A stretch of DNA of 64,000 nt from Diphasiastrum complanatum (Eukaryota; Streptophyta; Lycopodiopsida; Lycopodiales; Lycopodiaceae): NCBI GenBank assembly GCA_029204225.1, contig MU831864.1, positions 35,977-99,976 of the forward strand, given 5' to 3'. Positions 51,301-63,714 of the stretch are shown piece by piece. Made by a program: the position numbers and the translations under genes. The notes under the pieces were generated by a model. It worked only from the letters and a program-made list of their open reading frames with translations, had not been told where the DNA came from and ran no database searches. Every line of letters begins with the position of its first letter. Position 1 is the first letter of the stretch.

Positions 51301-54300
51301 TTGCCACCCTCACTCGCCTTAAAGGCCACCTACTCGGCGCACACGCGAGAGATGGTGGCACACTGAATGCTGCTCCCTGTGCCAGCATGTCCGTTCCCGT
51401 CAGGCAGCGACTTTTGGATACCTACGGGCCACGTCTTGTGGCGTGGGAGAACACCATTTCGGAGGGTGTTCTTCGGTTTTGCACCGCTCCTTACGTGGTT
51501 TTCCCCGAGTTGCTGCCTGCTTGGCTGGCACGCAGGAGGAGAGGGAGTGCATCCTCGTCCAGTCCCTTTGCCCCTCATCCCCCTCAGACAGCCTCACGCA
51601 CCCCCATCTGCACCCATTCCGGTGGATCCTGTCCCACCGCGTCCGCCAGTTGCCACTGTGGTTCCACCACCACCTACTGTTGCTCGCACTCCCCCAGTTT
51701 ACGACTTTCTCATGGACTCTTCGCCTCTCGAGCAGGAGCAGGCCCCGGATGCCAGTGACGAGGCCTTCTAGGATGTTGAGGAGATCCCTTCCTTCCTCCC
51801 TTCACATCCGGATGACCTCCCTACCCAGCAGTTTTCGTATCCCATGCCAGATGTCCACCCTCCACCAGTGTACCCCACTTACGCTGCTGCACCCATCTCG
51901 GCCAGTGCATCCCACTCTCCCCATTCCACATCTACAGCTGATGCATCCACTAGTGCCCAGCCTGTCGCGTCATCATCCATTCCTGATAGCATTTCATAAT
52001 CACATACATCAAATTGCAATACACAAGGCACGCATTGCACAAAAAACACACCGTACATTAATTCATCAGATGTATCAAAATTACAATACGTATTCCCGCC
52101 GCATACGGCTGGGGCTGTTCTTTACACTATGCTAGACACTAAATACTGCCTCATCTACTGATGAACATTACATAACAACAGTCAGCCACATACGGCTAGA
52201 CCCCATCTATGCTCCTCCACAATGCCCATGTGCTACTGTACCTGCCCCATGTATTGATCCCCCACATGCTGCACTCCGATTGGGTCCATGGTCTGCTCCT
52301 CCACAGTGCCCATGTGCTACTGTACCTGCCCCATGTATTGCTCCCCCACATGCTGCACTCCGATTGGGTCCGTGGTCTGCTCCCCCACAGTGCCCATGTG
52401 ACGGTGTACCTGTCCGGATTTGCTGCCCCCCCCACATGCTGCACTCCCATTGACCACCAGGTCTGCTCTCCCACAGTGCCCCCAGTACAGTCCCCCCGTA
52501 CAGTAACATCTTTTTTCTAAACCGTACCCCTTTTTTTTTCTTGAATTTTTTACCTAGTTTTAGCCTGTTAAAAGGGTTTTTTTTAATTTTAAAAACAAAT
52601 AATAAAAAATATTATTTTTGTGGTGCCGCCCTGGTACCGCTGGTCTAAGGGCGGCACGATAACCGTGGTACCACCATTATGGTACCGCGGTACCATAATG
52701 GCGGTACCACGTGCCACTATGATATATATGTTAAAAAAAATATTAAATATTAAAAAAAATTAATATATTATGGTACCGCGGATCAGTATTGATCCGCGGT
52801 ACCAGTGTGGATCTGCGGTACCAGTGTGAACTACCTTTGAGAAGATAGTCATAGTATGAAGATCATTTGCTTCTGGATGCTGCTGCTGAACAGTTTTGGC
52901 TGGCGATCCCATCGGTAGGCGTATGCCAACATTTCTTTCTCATTTTTATAGTTTAATTTCAATACTTTTTGTGCCAAGTGAATGCAGCAGGTTACAAGTT
53001 AGCTGAAATTATTGAAGAACTGAGGGTTCAGCGTGTATACACACTGAAGAGAACCAATTCTATGTCTCTGAATTTTTTTTTATTTGAATGTGCAATTTTG
53101 TCTTGGCAGATAATACTTTGATTTCCTATGTCGGTTATTTTCTATACGTTCTTTACCAGTTTTGCATTTTTGTCAATTTCCTGGAGAGGATAATCAAGCA
53201 CAAGGCTTTCTCATTGTACTTTTAATAACCAAGCATTTTCCTATGCAGTGTCGGGAGCATCTCGAACAACTTCTGGGGAACATCCCAAGCATGTTTCAAG
53301 ATAACAGGACCGCTGATTCTGCATTTGGAGCAGCTGTGAAGGTTGGTTTCTGTGGAAGTGCACAAACATGAGTAGCCTCTGACAACAATTCAACCTATTT
53401 ACTCTTGGCCTTTGATGTATCTATTCACTATGTGCATCTTCTATGTCGATGCTTCTCTCAAAATACTTTTAAGAGGTTTTATATTACAGGGGGCTTTTCT
53501 AGCACTGAAGCCTACAGGTGGCAAGTTATTGGTCTTCCAATCAGGTGTGCAACTTCTTTTATCAATTTCTTTTAGCTCTGAGATTCTTATTATTGTAACC
53601 ACTTCCTCAATGCACAGTTTGATCATACCTATCTACCTCTAGTAACTTTTCCAAATGGATTTTTGGCAACTTTGATAAGAAATGGAACATATCCAGGGGG
53701 AATTTGTTCAAGAGTTTGAATTCTAGTTTTGAAACTGGTTCTATGCTGATCAAATTGAGTCATAACATCCAAAGATTCTAAAGCTTGTGGGTTTCATTAT
53801 TGCCATTGTAAACTGGGTTTGAGAAATGAGTGAAGCTTTTGATTATCGAGTACTTACAATAAATAAGGAGGATGCATGCCCTGTACTAAACATGACTTTG
53901 TTTGAGAGCATTTTGTTATTTATTGGGTGCTAGGGTCCAATTATGGATCAAACATGATCTCAGACGGACTGATAACCGGAAAGTCAGTGACATGTTAGAT
54001 GTAGAGTTTATCAATAACTAAGCTCAGCATCTAGCCCAAGTTGTATTGGGTGTGTCACTACTTGCAACCTAGTGAGTCTGTCTAGCAAGAGGTCAGAGTT
54101 GCAAGTTGGGGATGACCATCATGGGTCTAATTGCTAAAGTCGTATTATTCAACTCATGACATGGTTAGCCAGCAGGTTGCCGAGGCAATATAGTGATTAT
54201 CTTAAGCAATATGGGTGCATGAAGGTGGCTTTCAGTAGTGTATGCATCTTCCTGGTTGGGTAAGGTGCATAGATTTGGTTAGATCAACTTCTTACCACAT

Positions 54301-57300
54301 GACCCAAACACCAGATAATTAGGTAGTGGGATTTTAAGGAGCATCCTATGGTAGGGAAGAGCTTCGTTCTTATCATTGGCTGATTTTGGAGAGACAAGCT
54401 TCTTTAGAGAAGCTTGTATCATGTCGTATCAGGGCCACATTCAGACTCCAGAGAGAGAAACTCCTTCCAGAGGAAATTCTAAAAGAAACTAGTTTTGGAG
54501 CAAACTTGCATGTCTTCAATGTTATGAGGCTACGGAATATGATCGATTTTTTAACTGGGAGGGCAATTGCTGGTCTATCTGTTCTACGGAATAGATTGCT
54601 GGCTAGAGGAGAGGTGCATGCTGGTGAACAAGCTAGTCAGTTTACTCTTATTGAACTTATATTCGTACCGATACAGGATACGAGCTCATTCCAATGTACT
54701 TCGCAAAATAAAGGTGGCGGCCTTGCACTACTTTCAGTAGAATCACTAGTTGTTAGGACAACTTCACAATGGTTGATCCTGTTAGTAATTAATGTTTATG
54801 TGGTACCCCTTAGTATTAGTGCGTGCTTTTATAAGGGCCATTACTATTTATAGTAAGTCATTTTTTAATCATGCATGTAGGTGGGCGCACTACTACTAGA
54901 ATAGGATTTGGTTTTACCACTCAGAAATACATCTTGGGTCCTTACCCAAAATCAGTAATAATAATAGCAATCAGCTTTTTGTCTTTAGCTATTTGCTTTA
55001 TGCTTTTAGCTTTTCACATAGATTAGAGAAAGTATCCATGTAGGCGGCGCCCCACCACAATTTCATTCCAGTGTTTTAGAGCTTTGCTCAATTCTTCTAT
55101 AATCTGACTTCTCTTTAATCTCCATAGTGATCTTGATTTGTGAGTGCTAGTAGGACTAGTTAACTCCATCTAAAATTTGTAGATCAAATTCTGACAGATC
55201 CGACATACGTTGCAGTTCATGTTGGTCTACATAATGTGCAGGATCTTGAGAGACATATGCACTAACCATTCCAAAATTTCACAACACATTCATGTGACAG
55301 CAATTCATTTCTTCGGAAGTAATATCCATTGAGAGTATTATGTGGCACTCTTGAATGTGGTGCATGACTTTGGTCCACTCTCTCTGTACAGTCTCCTCTA
55401 CTCTCACAATGGTCCACTGCTATTCGGTGTCACATTTACATTATCTGCACTACTTGAGTCCCTTGGTATAGCTCCTAGTAGACAATGGTCACTTTAAATG
55501 GGGATTTACCTTTTTTATTTTGCACTTCTGGCCTACTAATATGTTCAGATGGTGGTCATTTTCTTTTAGGATGGCATGTCATTGCATTCTATATGGTAGA
55601 GCTTCTATACATTGACATATACTTCCACACTTAGATGCTACACTTGTTAAATGCATAGTGTAGTACACCTTGGGTAGCAGAATTCTATTGGTGCATTGGT
55701 CTTCAATGGATTATATTGGTGCAATTCTGTGGCATTCTTGGTCCATCTAATTGGCTTGGTATCTGAGTGTATTCAGTATAGTTGTCCACAGTGAAGCATT
55801 TTTCTGGTTCTCTTTGTCCCTTCAGATCACTTTGTTAGGGCTGAGTTGCGAACGTAACTGCTTCCAATAAGCCGAATAAATGGCGGCAGTGATCTTAATG
55901 GAATGCTCAGAACGCTGCTGCATTGCCCATCATTTTTTCAAATTCAAATAGTAAGGGGTTATAAATTGACATCCTCTTGATTTGACTTTCGATTGACTTA
56001 GATACCCATAGTCCCAGATATACCTTTAATTACCATCTGAAATGACAGACTCTGCTACATTTAATTTGGGTATGAATGTTAGAGCCCGGTCTCGCTCTTG
56101 CGAAGACTGCATCATATGAGCTTTACTGTGGTTGACAATGATCTCATGGAGGAGATCAAGAAGGCTCAAGAAAAGGACCCGCATTGTCAGCGTGTGTGGC
56201 ATGAGAGAGTCCTAAATCGAAGAGAGCGACGATTGAGGAATCGTCTCCTTCAGGAATATCTAGTGGCTTGGAAAGGGCATCCTTTATCTGATGCTACCTG
56301 GGAGACTTGCCAGGCGTTGCAGAAGTCTTACCTAGAGTTTGTCATCGAGGACCGATGACTTGCCAGAAGAGGGAAGGATTGTTAGAGCCTTGTCTAGCTC
56401 TAACATGACCTCGGCACGGCCGGTTACTTGAGGGCCTGCGACTGACAGTCGTCAAGGTGTGTCACAAGCAGTGACCCGATGTGACCGCAGGACAACTTGT
56501 CGGAGATGCGGTGAATAATGACCGTCGGGATCCTAGCCGTCAGTGACGAGATGCTAGCAGACAAGTAGTTGGGGTGACCAAGCGGGTCACAGGTCTTTGG
56601 CGGGGCACATGGGTGGTACCCTATGAGTCACTCAATATTCACAGGTCACAAGGGTCATGCATGCCAGGTGGACTGATCTCTCACAGGTGGATGCCTTGGG
56701 CCAGTTGACATGAATAGCAGGTAGGAGGACTCAAAGAGGGGGTGCCTATGGTTGGTGGGAGGATCATTCTTCACACCGGCTTTTTAGGATTCACGAGCTT
56801 GGAGAGCTTTGCTTGTGACAATGAACCTACCAAATGGTAACAGACACGAGATCTGTATGCTGAACATTTCATGGATTTGCTTCCGATCTTTGGATAAGTT
56901 TTTGAAGGTTTGCAATTTTATAATTATGGTTGATTTTCTAACGTGTACAAGTATATCTTTCTTTATTTCCCTTCCTAATCATTGCATGTTGCAGGAAATT
57001 ATAGTCTTGATGAGACCCGGTTTTATCATTTTTAATGCTTCTTCACATCAAAGGTCCTATACCTGCCTATAATGCTCATTTGATTGTTTTCTTACCTCTT
57101 TCTCGCTTGCGTCTCTTATTATTTCTGAAACTTCGGCCTCTATTATTCTTCTCCAGCACCGTATCTGTACTGTATAAAAATTCTCTCTCATGTTCAAACC
57201 CAATGTTCCTGGGTATCCACCTTTCCAGGAGGGGCTTTATTCTCTACTTAGTAGGCCTCAATGAAGACAATGCTCCTTTTTCAATTAGTACCAAATTTCC

Positions 57301-60300
57301 AAGTAGGCTGAATCATCTATCGATTATCTCAGTCTGAAGGAAAACTTCATAGCTGCTTGAGCTTTTATTTTCAGTAACATGAACAATGGACCAGCAGCGT
57401 AGCAATCGATTCATAATGCAGCAGACATGTCTCTTTTCGACTTGCTTTTGAAATCCTTTTAAGGACTTCTGTGGTATTAGAGTGCCTCAAGTGTTATCAG
57501 AGTGCTCTAGATTGTAGTCTTTCAGCGGTGCTACTTATCTTAATGTTGTACTCGCATGGGTTTCAAATTAGTTAAGCATTATGCTCTGCAACATTCACAA
57601 TATCATAACATGAATTTTCTGGTTTGTAGTATTACCATCTGTTGGTATTGGTGCCCTAAGTGGAAGGGAGGCAGAAGGAAAGGCAAACGCCGCAGCAGGG
57701 GAAAAGGTAGGATCATTGAGAATTTTTTTAAACCTACAATGTTATGACTATTGTGACAAATCCTTCATGCATAACAACCTGTTCACACTGGGTAATTGTG
57801 ATAAACTACATTTTACAGGGTTCTAAGTGACACATGTTTACTGGCTTGGCTGCTGAGTTGCTTTATTTAACTGTTCCTTGTAGGAGGCTCAGAAGTTGTT
57901 GCAGCCTGTAGACAAGACGTTGAAAACTATGGCTATTGATTTTGCAGAGTATCAGGTATCTTTATACCCCTGCTATCCCATTCTGGATGCTAGGGTTGCC
58001 TCCTCCTTTTTCTATGTGACTGTAATGATCATGTTAACATCTCAACGATATTCGTCAACAGAGGCATATAGTTCCTGATAATCGAAGCTGTAATGCACTT
58101 GTGCTAGATATGACATTTCAAAAATTCAGTATTGATCACAAGGATCTCAATGATTATCAAAGCTAGGAAAGATGACACTATAATCACAAATTCCTATTTG
58201 AAAAATAACTAAGTGGCTGCTTGCAGGTTTGCGTAGATGTTTTTCTTACATCACAGACGTTTGTTGACATAGCCTCAATCACTGTTGTGCCAAGGACCAC
58301 AGGAGGACAGGTATGTCTATATTATGTGCTGGATTTTCTGCACCAGCTGTTTTCTTAAAGTTGTTATCATTGTGCGAGACTAATCTTGCATTCATTGAAG
58401 CTGATATCCCAATCAGAAATTCTAAACCACTTAAGTTGCTAGAGTTTCAAGTGAGAGAAGTTCCCAACACGTGATATTGTTTGGTCTGGTCTTGCTAAGG
58501 CCAAAGTATGTGTGCGAGCACGAGGGTAGTTGGTGAAGCTAGTCAAAATGCTCTAGAAGTAGAGGTTCTGCATGGGATTAACTTAAGAGCTTTAAAGCTT
58601 GAGCAAAATGTATAGTATAGTGGCCTTGCTTCTTCAATGATCTTGGTACTCATATGACGAGGTGATGTTGAATTCTGTGAAGATGACAAGGATGATTTTC
58701 TGAATCAAGATGCCATATTCACACATTATTAAATAAGAAGCATATAGGCAAAGGTTTTGGGGAATTGATGCTTGCTGTGTGATTATTTAACTTTGTACAA
58801 CCTACTAGGTCTATCAGTCAATCCATGACACCTGGGTTGGATCTGTTCTCGTTTCTTTAAAGATCAAAGCAAATTTATGCTAATTAAGTATCCAGTAACG
58901 GATGAGTTTTTCCAGCCAAGGCTTTCTGAGGAGCTTGATTTTGCAAATAAACAACAGTGTGGGGAGCATTAGCCAAAAGTTGAAGAGGCAACTTCTTTTT
59001 CTTTCAACCTAGCATGGGCACTCACTCTCCACAATAGAATGATTCTTCCTTTCCGCCACACCATTGACTTGGTGAGAGAAGTAGTCAGTTGCTGTGAAAT
59101 TCCATTCATCTTGAAAAACTTAGCAAATTAGTAAATTTACCTCCCAATGACTCCTTAGGCTTGAAATTTTTTTTGAGGTTTAATTCTCCAGGAGTGCTCT
59201 AAACTCATATAATTTTGTAGTGCTTCAGATTTCCGCTAGAAAATATAAATGGGAGAAATCATCAATTCAAATCAGGTAATAAGAACTCTTTTCAGTTGAC
59301 CAAGATTTTGTTGGCCCTCATAAATCCATGTGCATAAGATCCAATGGACATTAGCCCTACTTATGCCTTTTAGTAAAGTTCTTATTATGTTGGTTGAAAA
59401 GAATACAAATTTCACAAATGGCATTAAGATCTTGAATCTTAGGTAATCCTTTAACCATATTAGAATCATATTAATGAATAAAATGCTTGCCGTCCCCATC
59501 ATCAGGAGTAAGTGCACTCTCCCTTTGCATGAACTCCAAGGGAAGGTTCTTTGCTAGATTTAGACCCACAAAATGTAAACTTGACTTGCATGCAAATCTA
59601 TTTTTGAATCTTACTCAATCTTTGTTAACAACAATTGAATTCCAACAAACTTGTCATCAAATACATAAATAGATAATGAGAATATTATAGCAAATCAGTC
59701 ACATCAAGCATCCACATGAAGAAGTGATGAGGGGTCAAGATGGGGACAATGCCCTCCGCGAAGGATAAATCTCTATTATGCAATACCAATTGGCAAAAGC
59801 CAATTACATATACTTGAATATGTTGTTTTCAAATACTTCTTGAGGGTTGATCTGGTGCAGTAGTGATCCGCGGATGATGACTATGTCTCATACTCTGGTG
59901 CTGATTGGAACGACGTGTCATAATGGATGCTCTCCCTCTGGAAATCTGAGTATCCAGTGTGTGGGGTACCATACAATGACGCTGATCACGATGTCGATCT
60001 CGTATAGGAATAGGAGTATCGTCATCTATCTCTGAATCCGCCCATGTTCTCCTTATGGAGAAGAAGGCTGTAATCTGAGTCTGTGTATCAGACATAACTG
60101 GCTGTGCAAGGACTTTCCGGATCAGAGACATCTCGTGTAACATAAGGGCCATAGGTGATGAGAGAACGTAGAGTGGCAGGTGAGTCTCTGAATAAGCAGT
60201 GATATCGACCTCGTATCTCATAATAAACAGGACATCTGAAAATGAAATGCTCCTCAGTCTCCACTTCTCCCAGTGAACATAATCGGCATATCCTGTCCTC

Positions 60301-63300
60301 TCGTGGGGTACCCTGGAAACGTCCAGTTTCAATCTCAAGCTGATGTGAAGATACTCTGAACTGTCCCAATGTAAATCTCAAACAGTGTGATAACCCAAAG
60401 TCTAGGTACTGCGGCTGGGACTGGGAAGCCCGATACATCAAGCTCTAAGAAATGAGTCCGATAGAAGTCGGGTTTAACACCCAACTGTCCCTGCCAGGTA
60501 TGTCGAAGATAAGCTCGATAAATGTATCGCCAGATATACTCATGGGTACCTACTGGAAGGTCGGAGATGGGGATGCTGAGTGAACTCAAGAGACGAGTGG
60601 CCTGTCAATACCACGATGAGTGGAAACCCATACTGTGAAGCTGCATCGAAGAAGTAACCACCATAAAAATATTGTCAGGAGGAAGTGCTAAGGCTCTCTG
60701 AATAAACACGATGAGTCTGAAGAGAGCATCAACTAGCAATGGAGGAATTGCAAACTCTGTGGTGATGATATGATGTGGTACTGATGACTTAGCTCGTATC
60801 ATCCGAGAGCGCATAGTGATATGTAGTCATGATCTACTAGCCCAATCAGAGGAGGTGAGGCCAGTGCACCAAGTCTCAGCTGAATAGAGTACTGTAGGAG
60901 TGACCATAATGTCAAAAAGGCGACATTTACTAGGAGCATCGTGAATATATCTCCTGAAGCATAATCTCTCTAGCTGGACCAAGGATGCATGGCCCTTCCC
61001 CAGGCGGGCCAAAGCTGCATGTCTCATATTGAAAATAGGACCACTAAAGAGCACCCCCAGGTAGGTATACGATGAAACCACCTCTAGAGGCTGATCAAAG
61101 GTGAGCTCCTGTCTGAGCATGAAAGATCTAGAAGTGTTGAAGACCATAACTTTGGTCTTCGAAATGTTCACCTATAATCCCCATCGAGCACAAAATGTCT
61201 GTAGACTGTAAAGTGTCTCTGTAGTCCCTCCTTGGTCGGAGATAATAGAGCTACATCATCCGCATATAAAAGTATGACGATCAAGATATCACCAAGCCGA
61301 CATCCCTGACCATCACCTTGACTAATAACCTCCTCCAGCTCATCAATATATAATCCAAATAAAGTAGGTGATAAGGAACAACCCTGCTTCACCCCAATCG
61401 TGCTCAATACTGGATCTGAAATGTCAACCAATACACTGCTTGATGTGCAACAAGGTATGACTTGGTAGAAGAGTTTCCAACAAGACCTAAAGTTCTGTTC
61501 GAACATCTTCCATGCGTATAGATATTGGTCTCATAATGATAGAGTCTGGATGTACAAGGGTTGTTCAATGTTATTCAATGCTTTGTGTTACATCCATGCC
61601 TGATACAGAGGATTTGGAATAATCCTTGACGTGGATATTCGGTACCCATTACGACATATGGAGCTAGTGCATGGTGTCTAACTGCATAAATGCATGTGAG
61701 GGAGATCAGAAGCAATTGGATGAGAATCAGCATCTTATAGGGAATATTCCTAGGCCTTAGGGGATTAAATATACCTGTAGGAACCCGCCCTACTCACCTA
61801 TTTTCCCGTTTCTAGTTGCCAACATCCGTCACCATGGCTCTGGGGAGAAGTTGATTAGGGTTTGACTCGGCTTCCAACTGGATAGGTGGTTTGGCTCCAC
61901 AATAGTCCTTTTGGCGCATGCAACGGGATCTAGAGGATGGCTAGTGCATGGTGTCCGACGACTATAAATGCATGTAAAGGAGATCAAAAGCAATTGGATG
62001 AGAATTGGGATCTTATAGGAAATATTCCTAGGCCCCAGGGGCTTATATATACTTCTGGGAACTCGCCCTACTTCTCACATATTTCTTTGTTTCCAATTGC
62101 CAGGATCCTGTTAGAAATCCATAAATCATAATATGGATGGACAGACTAGGATTCGAACCCGGACCTCCCTCATACCGGATGGGATGCTCTACCACTAAGC
62201 TATCCGCCCTGTTTGATAGTTCTCTCTAGAGTGTGGATTGATATTCCAACCCCCTCCCCCCCCCCCCCTCAAGCCACACTTGGTTGGGGTCCTAGCTGTC
62301 ACCTGCCCCACAACTTGGGTCACCTAACCATGGCTTTGACACCATGAACTGTTAGGTCTAACTTGGCTCTAATACCATGTTAGAAATCCATAAATCATAA
62401 TATGGATGGACAGACTAGGATTCGAACCCAGGACCTCCCTCATACCGGATGGGATGCTCTACCACTGAGCTATCTGCCCTGTTTGATAGTTCTCTCTAGA
62501 GTGTGGATTGATTATTCCAACATCCTCTCGTGTATTCAGTCACTGTGGCTTGGGGGAGAACCTGATTGGGATTTGACTCTTGGCTTTCAGCTGGATGGGT
62601 GGTTTGGCTCCACAGTAGTCCTTTTGGCGCATGCAACAAGATCGAGAGGATCTACACTTGGTGGCTATTATACTTTGTGTGATCAAATAACGTGGCAAAG
62701 CAAACTTGGGTCCGATGGAACTCCATGTATAATTTAGTATTCTTTCATTATTCAAAGGAATACTAAATTATACATGTAGTTGCATCAGACCCAAGTTTGC
62801 TTTGCTACATTGTTCGATCACGCAAGGATTGAATACTTTGAGCAACCCTTGTACATGTAGATATCATTGTTTTTAAACTTTCTAGGCTTTTCCTTTTCTA
62901 AGATACCTTAAAATATTCACAAAGAAACCCTGCCTTCCTCCCCCCCTCCCAAAAAAAAAAAGGAAAAATAAAATGTTCCTTTCTAGAATGTCCTAAAATT
63001 CCGGAATGCGATGGGTCCTATGATTGAATTAACCTATAAATTACCTACAAGAGCTAGAGGGCGACCAGCCTTGCCTGCTTTGATACCATGTTATAATTCT
63101 ACAATCTTCCCAAGGCAAGTAGCATTCAATCATCCACAAAAAGAGACAAGAGAAGGTAACAATATTTGAAAGAATGAATAAGCAATAGCTGATGGTACAC
63201 TAACCCAACTCCCACTGGGGAATGCCCAATATATAGTTACAACATTGACTCTCAACCACCAAGGGTCTTGGAATTTGGAAGTCAATCACCGAAGATCCTA

Positions 63301-63655
63301 GGAGGTACTCAAGAGGAGCTAAGGGGAGTTACATACCGAAGTGCCTAAAAGGTTGTGGCATGTGAAGGGCTAGTAGAAACTTGTAGTTAAGGCCCCTAAG
63401 TGTAGAAAGAGAATAAAAAGGACCCAACTTCTTTAAGATAAGGAAGAGACGTCAAATGGACAAAATGGCTTCATTTGGAATCACGCCTCGCACTTTGCCA
63501 CGTCCTATGGCAAATAGTCATTAATTCTATCAGAACCCTTATGCAGACTCATGAGTCTCCATGAGAAATCCTTGTTGTTAATGAAGTCTCATAAGCTACC
63601 TAATGTAGATGATGAAGGAATACCAATACAAGTCCAAATTCAATTTGCAAAGGGG

Positions 63656-63714
<59 letters not shown>

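Larger units (their letters stand above)
50773..52721 (+). mobile_element. Inner hAT-like element, 1949 bp, 8-bp TSD, BED finger remnant
   Basis: Starts CATAGATCCAGCGGTACC and ends, reverse-complemented, CATAGTGGCACGTGGTACC. ATATATAT flanks it on both sides (50765-50772, 52722-52729), as expected for the 8-bp hAT duplication, though the target is low-complexity. Near the ends are perfect palindromes: 50824-50859 (15-bp arms) and 52674-52701 (28 bp). Inside is a frame with a BED-type zinc finger and a Pro-rich tail but no catalytic domain, so it is non-autonomous. Confidence 0.65.
50491..52834. mobile_element. Outer hAT-like/MITE element with palindromic GGTACC-rich ends (host of a second insertion)
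   Basis: Left end CATAGTTCCCTGTGGTACCG (50491) and right end, reverse-complemented, GGTAGTTCACACTGGTACCG (to 52834), are imperfect inverted repeats. Left and right flanks are A/T-rich with palindromic GGTACC clusters. No flanking 8-bp duplication is preserved. Interrupted by the element at 50773-52721. Confidence 0.5.
40565..53248 (+). other. SEC24 intron 9 (12.7 kb), nested transposon landscape
   Basis: gtatgt...tgcag. In order: unassigned 40565-41150 (a 62-codon frame at 40660-40848 has no family signal), chromodomain gypsy element (about 41150-43960), LTR with PBS (44344-44674), LINE 3' fragment (44675-45197), (TC)n (45270-45342), internally deleted LINE (about 45540-47960), unassigned 47960-50490, nested hAT-like elements (50491-52834). 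If correct, about 12.7 kb must be removed from the pre-mRNA in one step. Confidence 0.92.
62109..62522 (-). mobile_element. TRIM (miniature LTR retrotransposon), 413 bp, with tRNA-like LTRs
   Basis: Two 142-144-bp LTRs (62109-62250 and 62378-62521/2), starting TGTTAGAAATCC and ending ATTCCAAC(A), about 97% identical by eye. The internal region is only 127 bp. Inside the right LTR the minus strand has TGGTATTAGAGCC (62377-62365), one mismatch to the iMet PBS. Inside the left LTR it has a G-rich purine tract GAGGGGGGGGGG (62250s-62275). A 4-bp ATCC lies on both sides (62105-62108, 62522-62525). No coding capacity; it needs proteins in trans. Confidence 0.85.
61663..62648 (+). repeat. Tandem duplication (about 277-bp unit), second copy split by a TRIM
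   Basis: Unit 1 starts GCTAGTGCATGGTGTC 61663, unit 2 at 61940. Unit 2 is interrupted by 62109-62521 and resumes with TCACTGTGGCTTGGGGGAGA. Both units end in CCTTTTGGCGCATGCAAC followed by a GATC..GAGGAT stretch. Confidence 0.85.

Noticed and set aside
51128-51597. Minus-strand ORFs opposite the BED finger
   Set aside because: The plus-strand frame carries the BED CX2C pattern and Pro-rich tail; the minus frames are shadows in G/C-rich DNA.
51012-52520. Complete hAT transposase
   Set aside because: No DDE catalytic or dimerisation motifs were seen in any frame; only the N-terminal finger and tail-like sequence are present.
54386-54853. 155-codon open frame in SEC24 intron 11
   Set aside because: No recognisable domain, no splice or promoter context; kept only as a note in the intron entry.
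62139-62479. Two tRNA gene calls
   Set aside because: Both lie in the LTR repeats of a TRIM, the anticodon arm has a mismatch and lacks U33, so they are listed as tRNA-like, not as tRNA genes.
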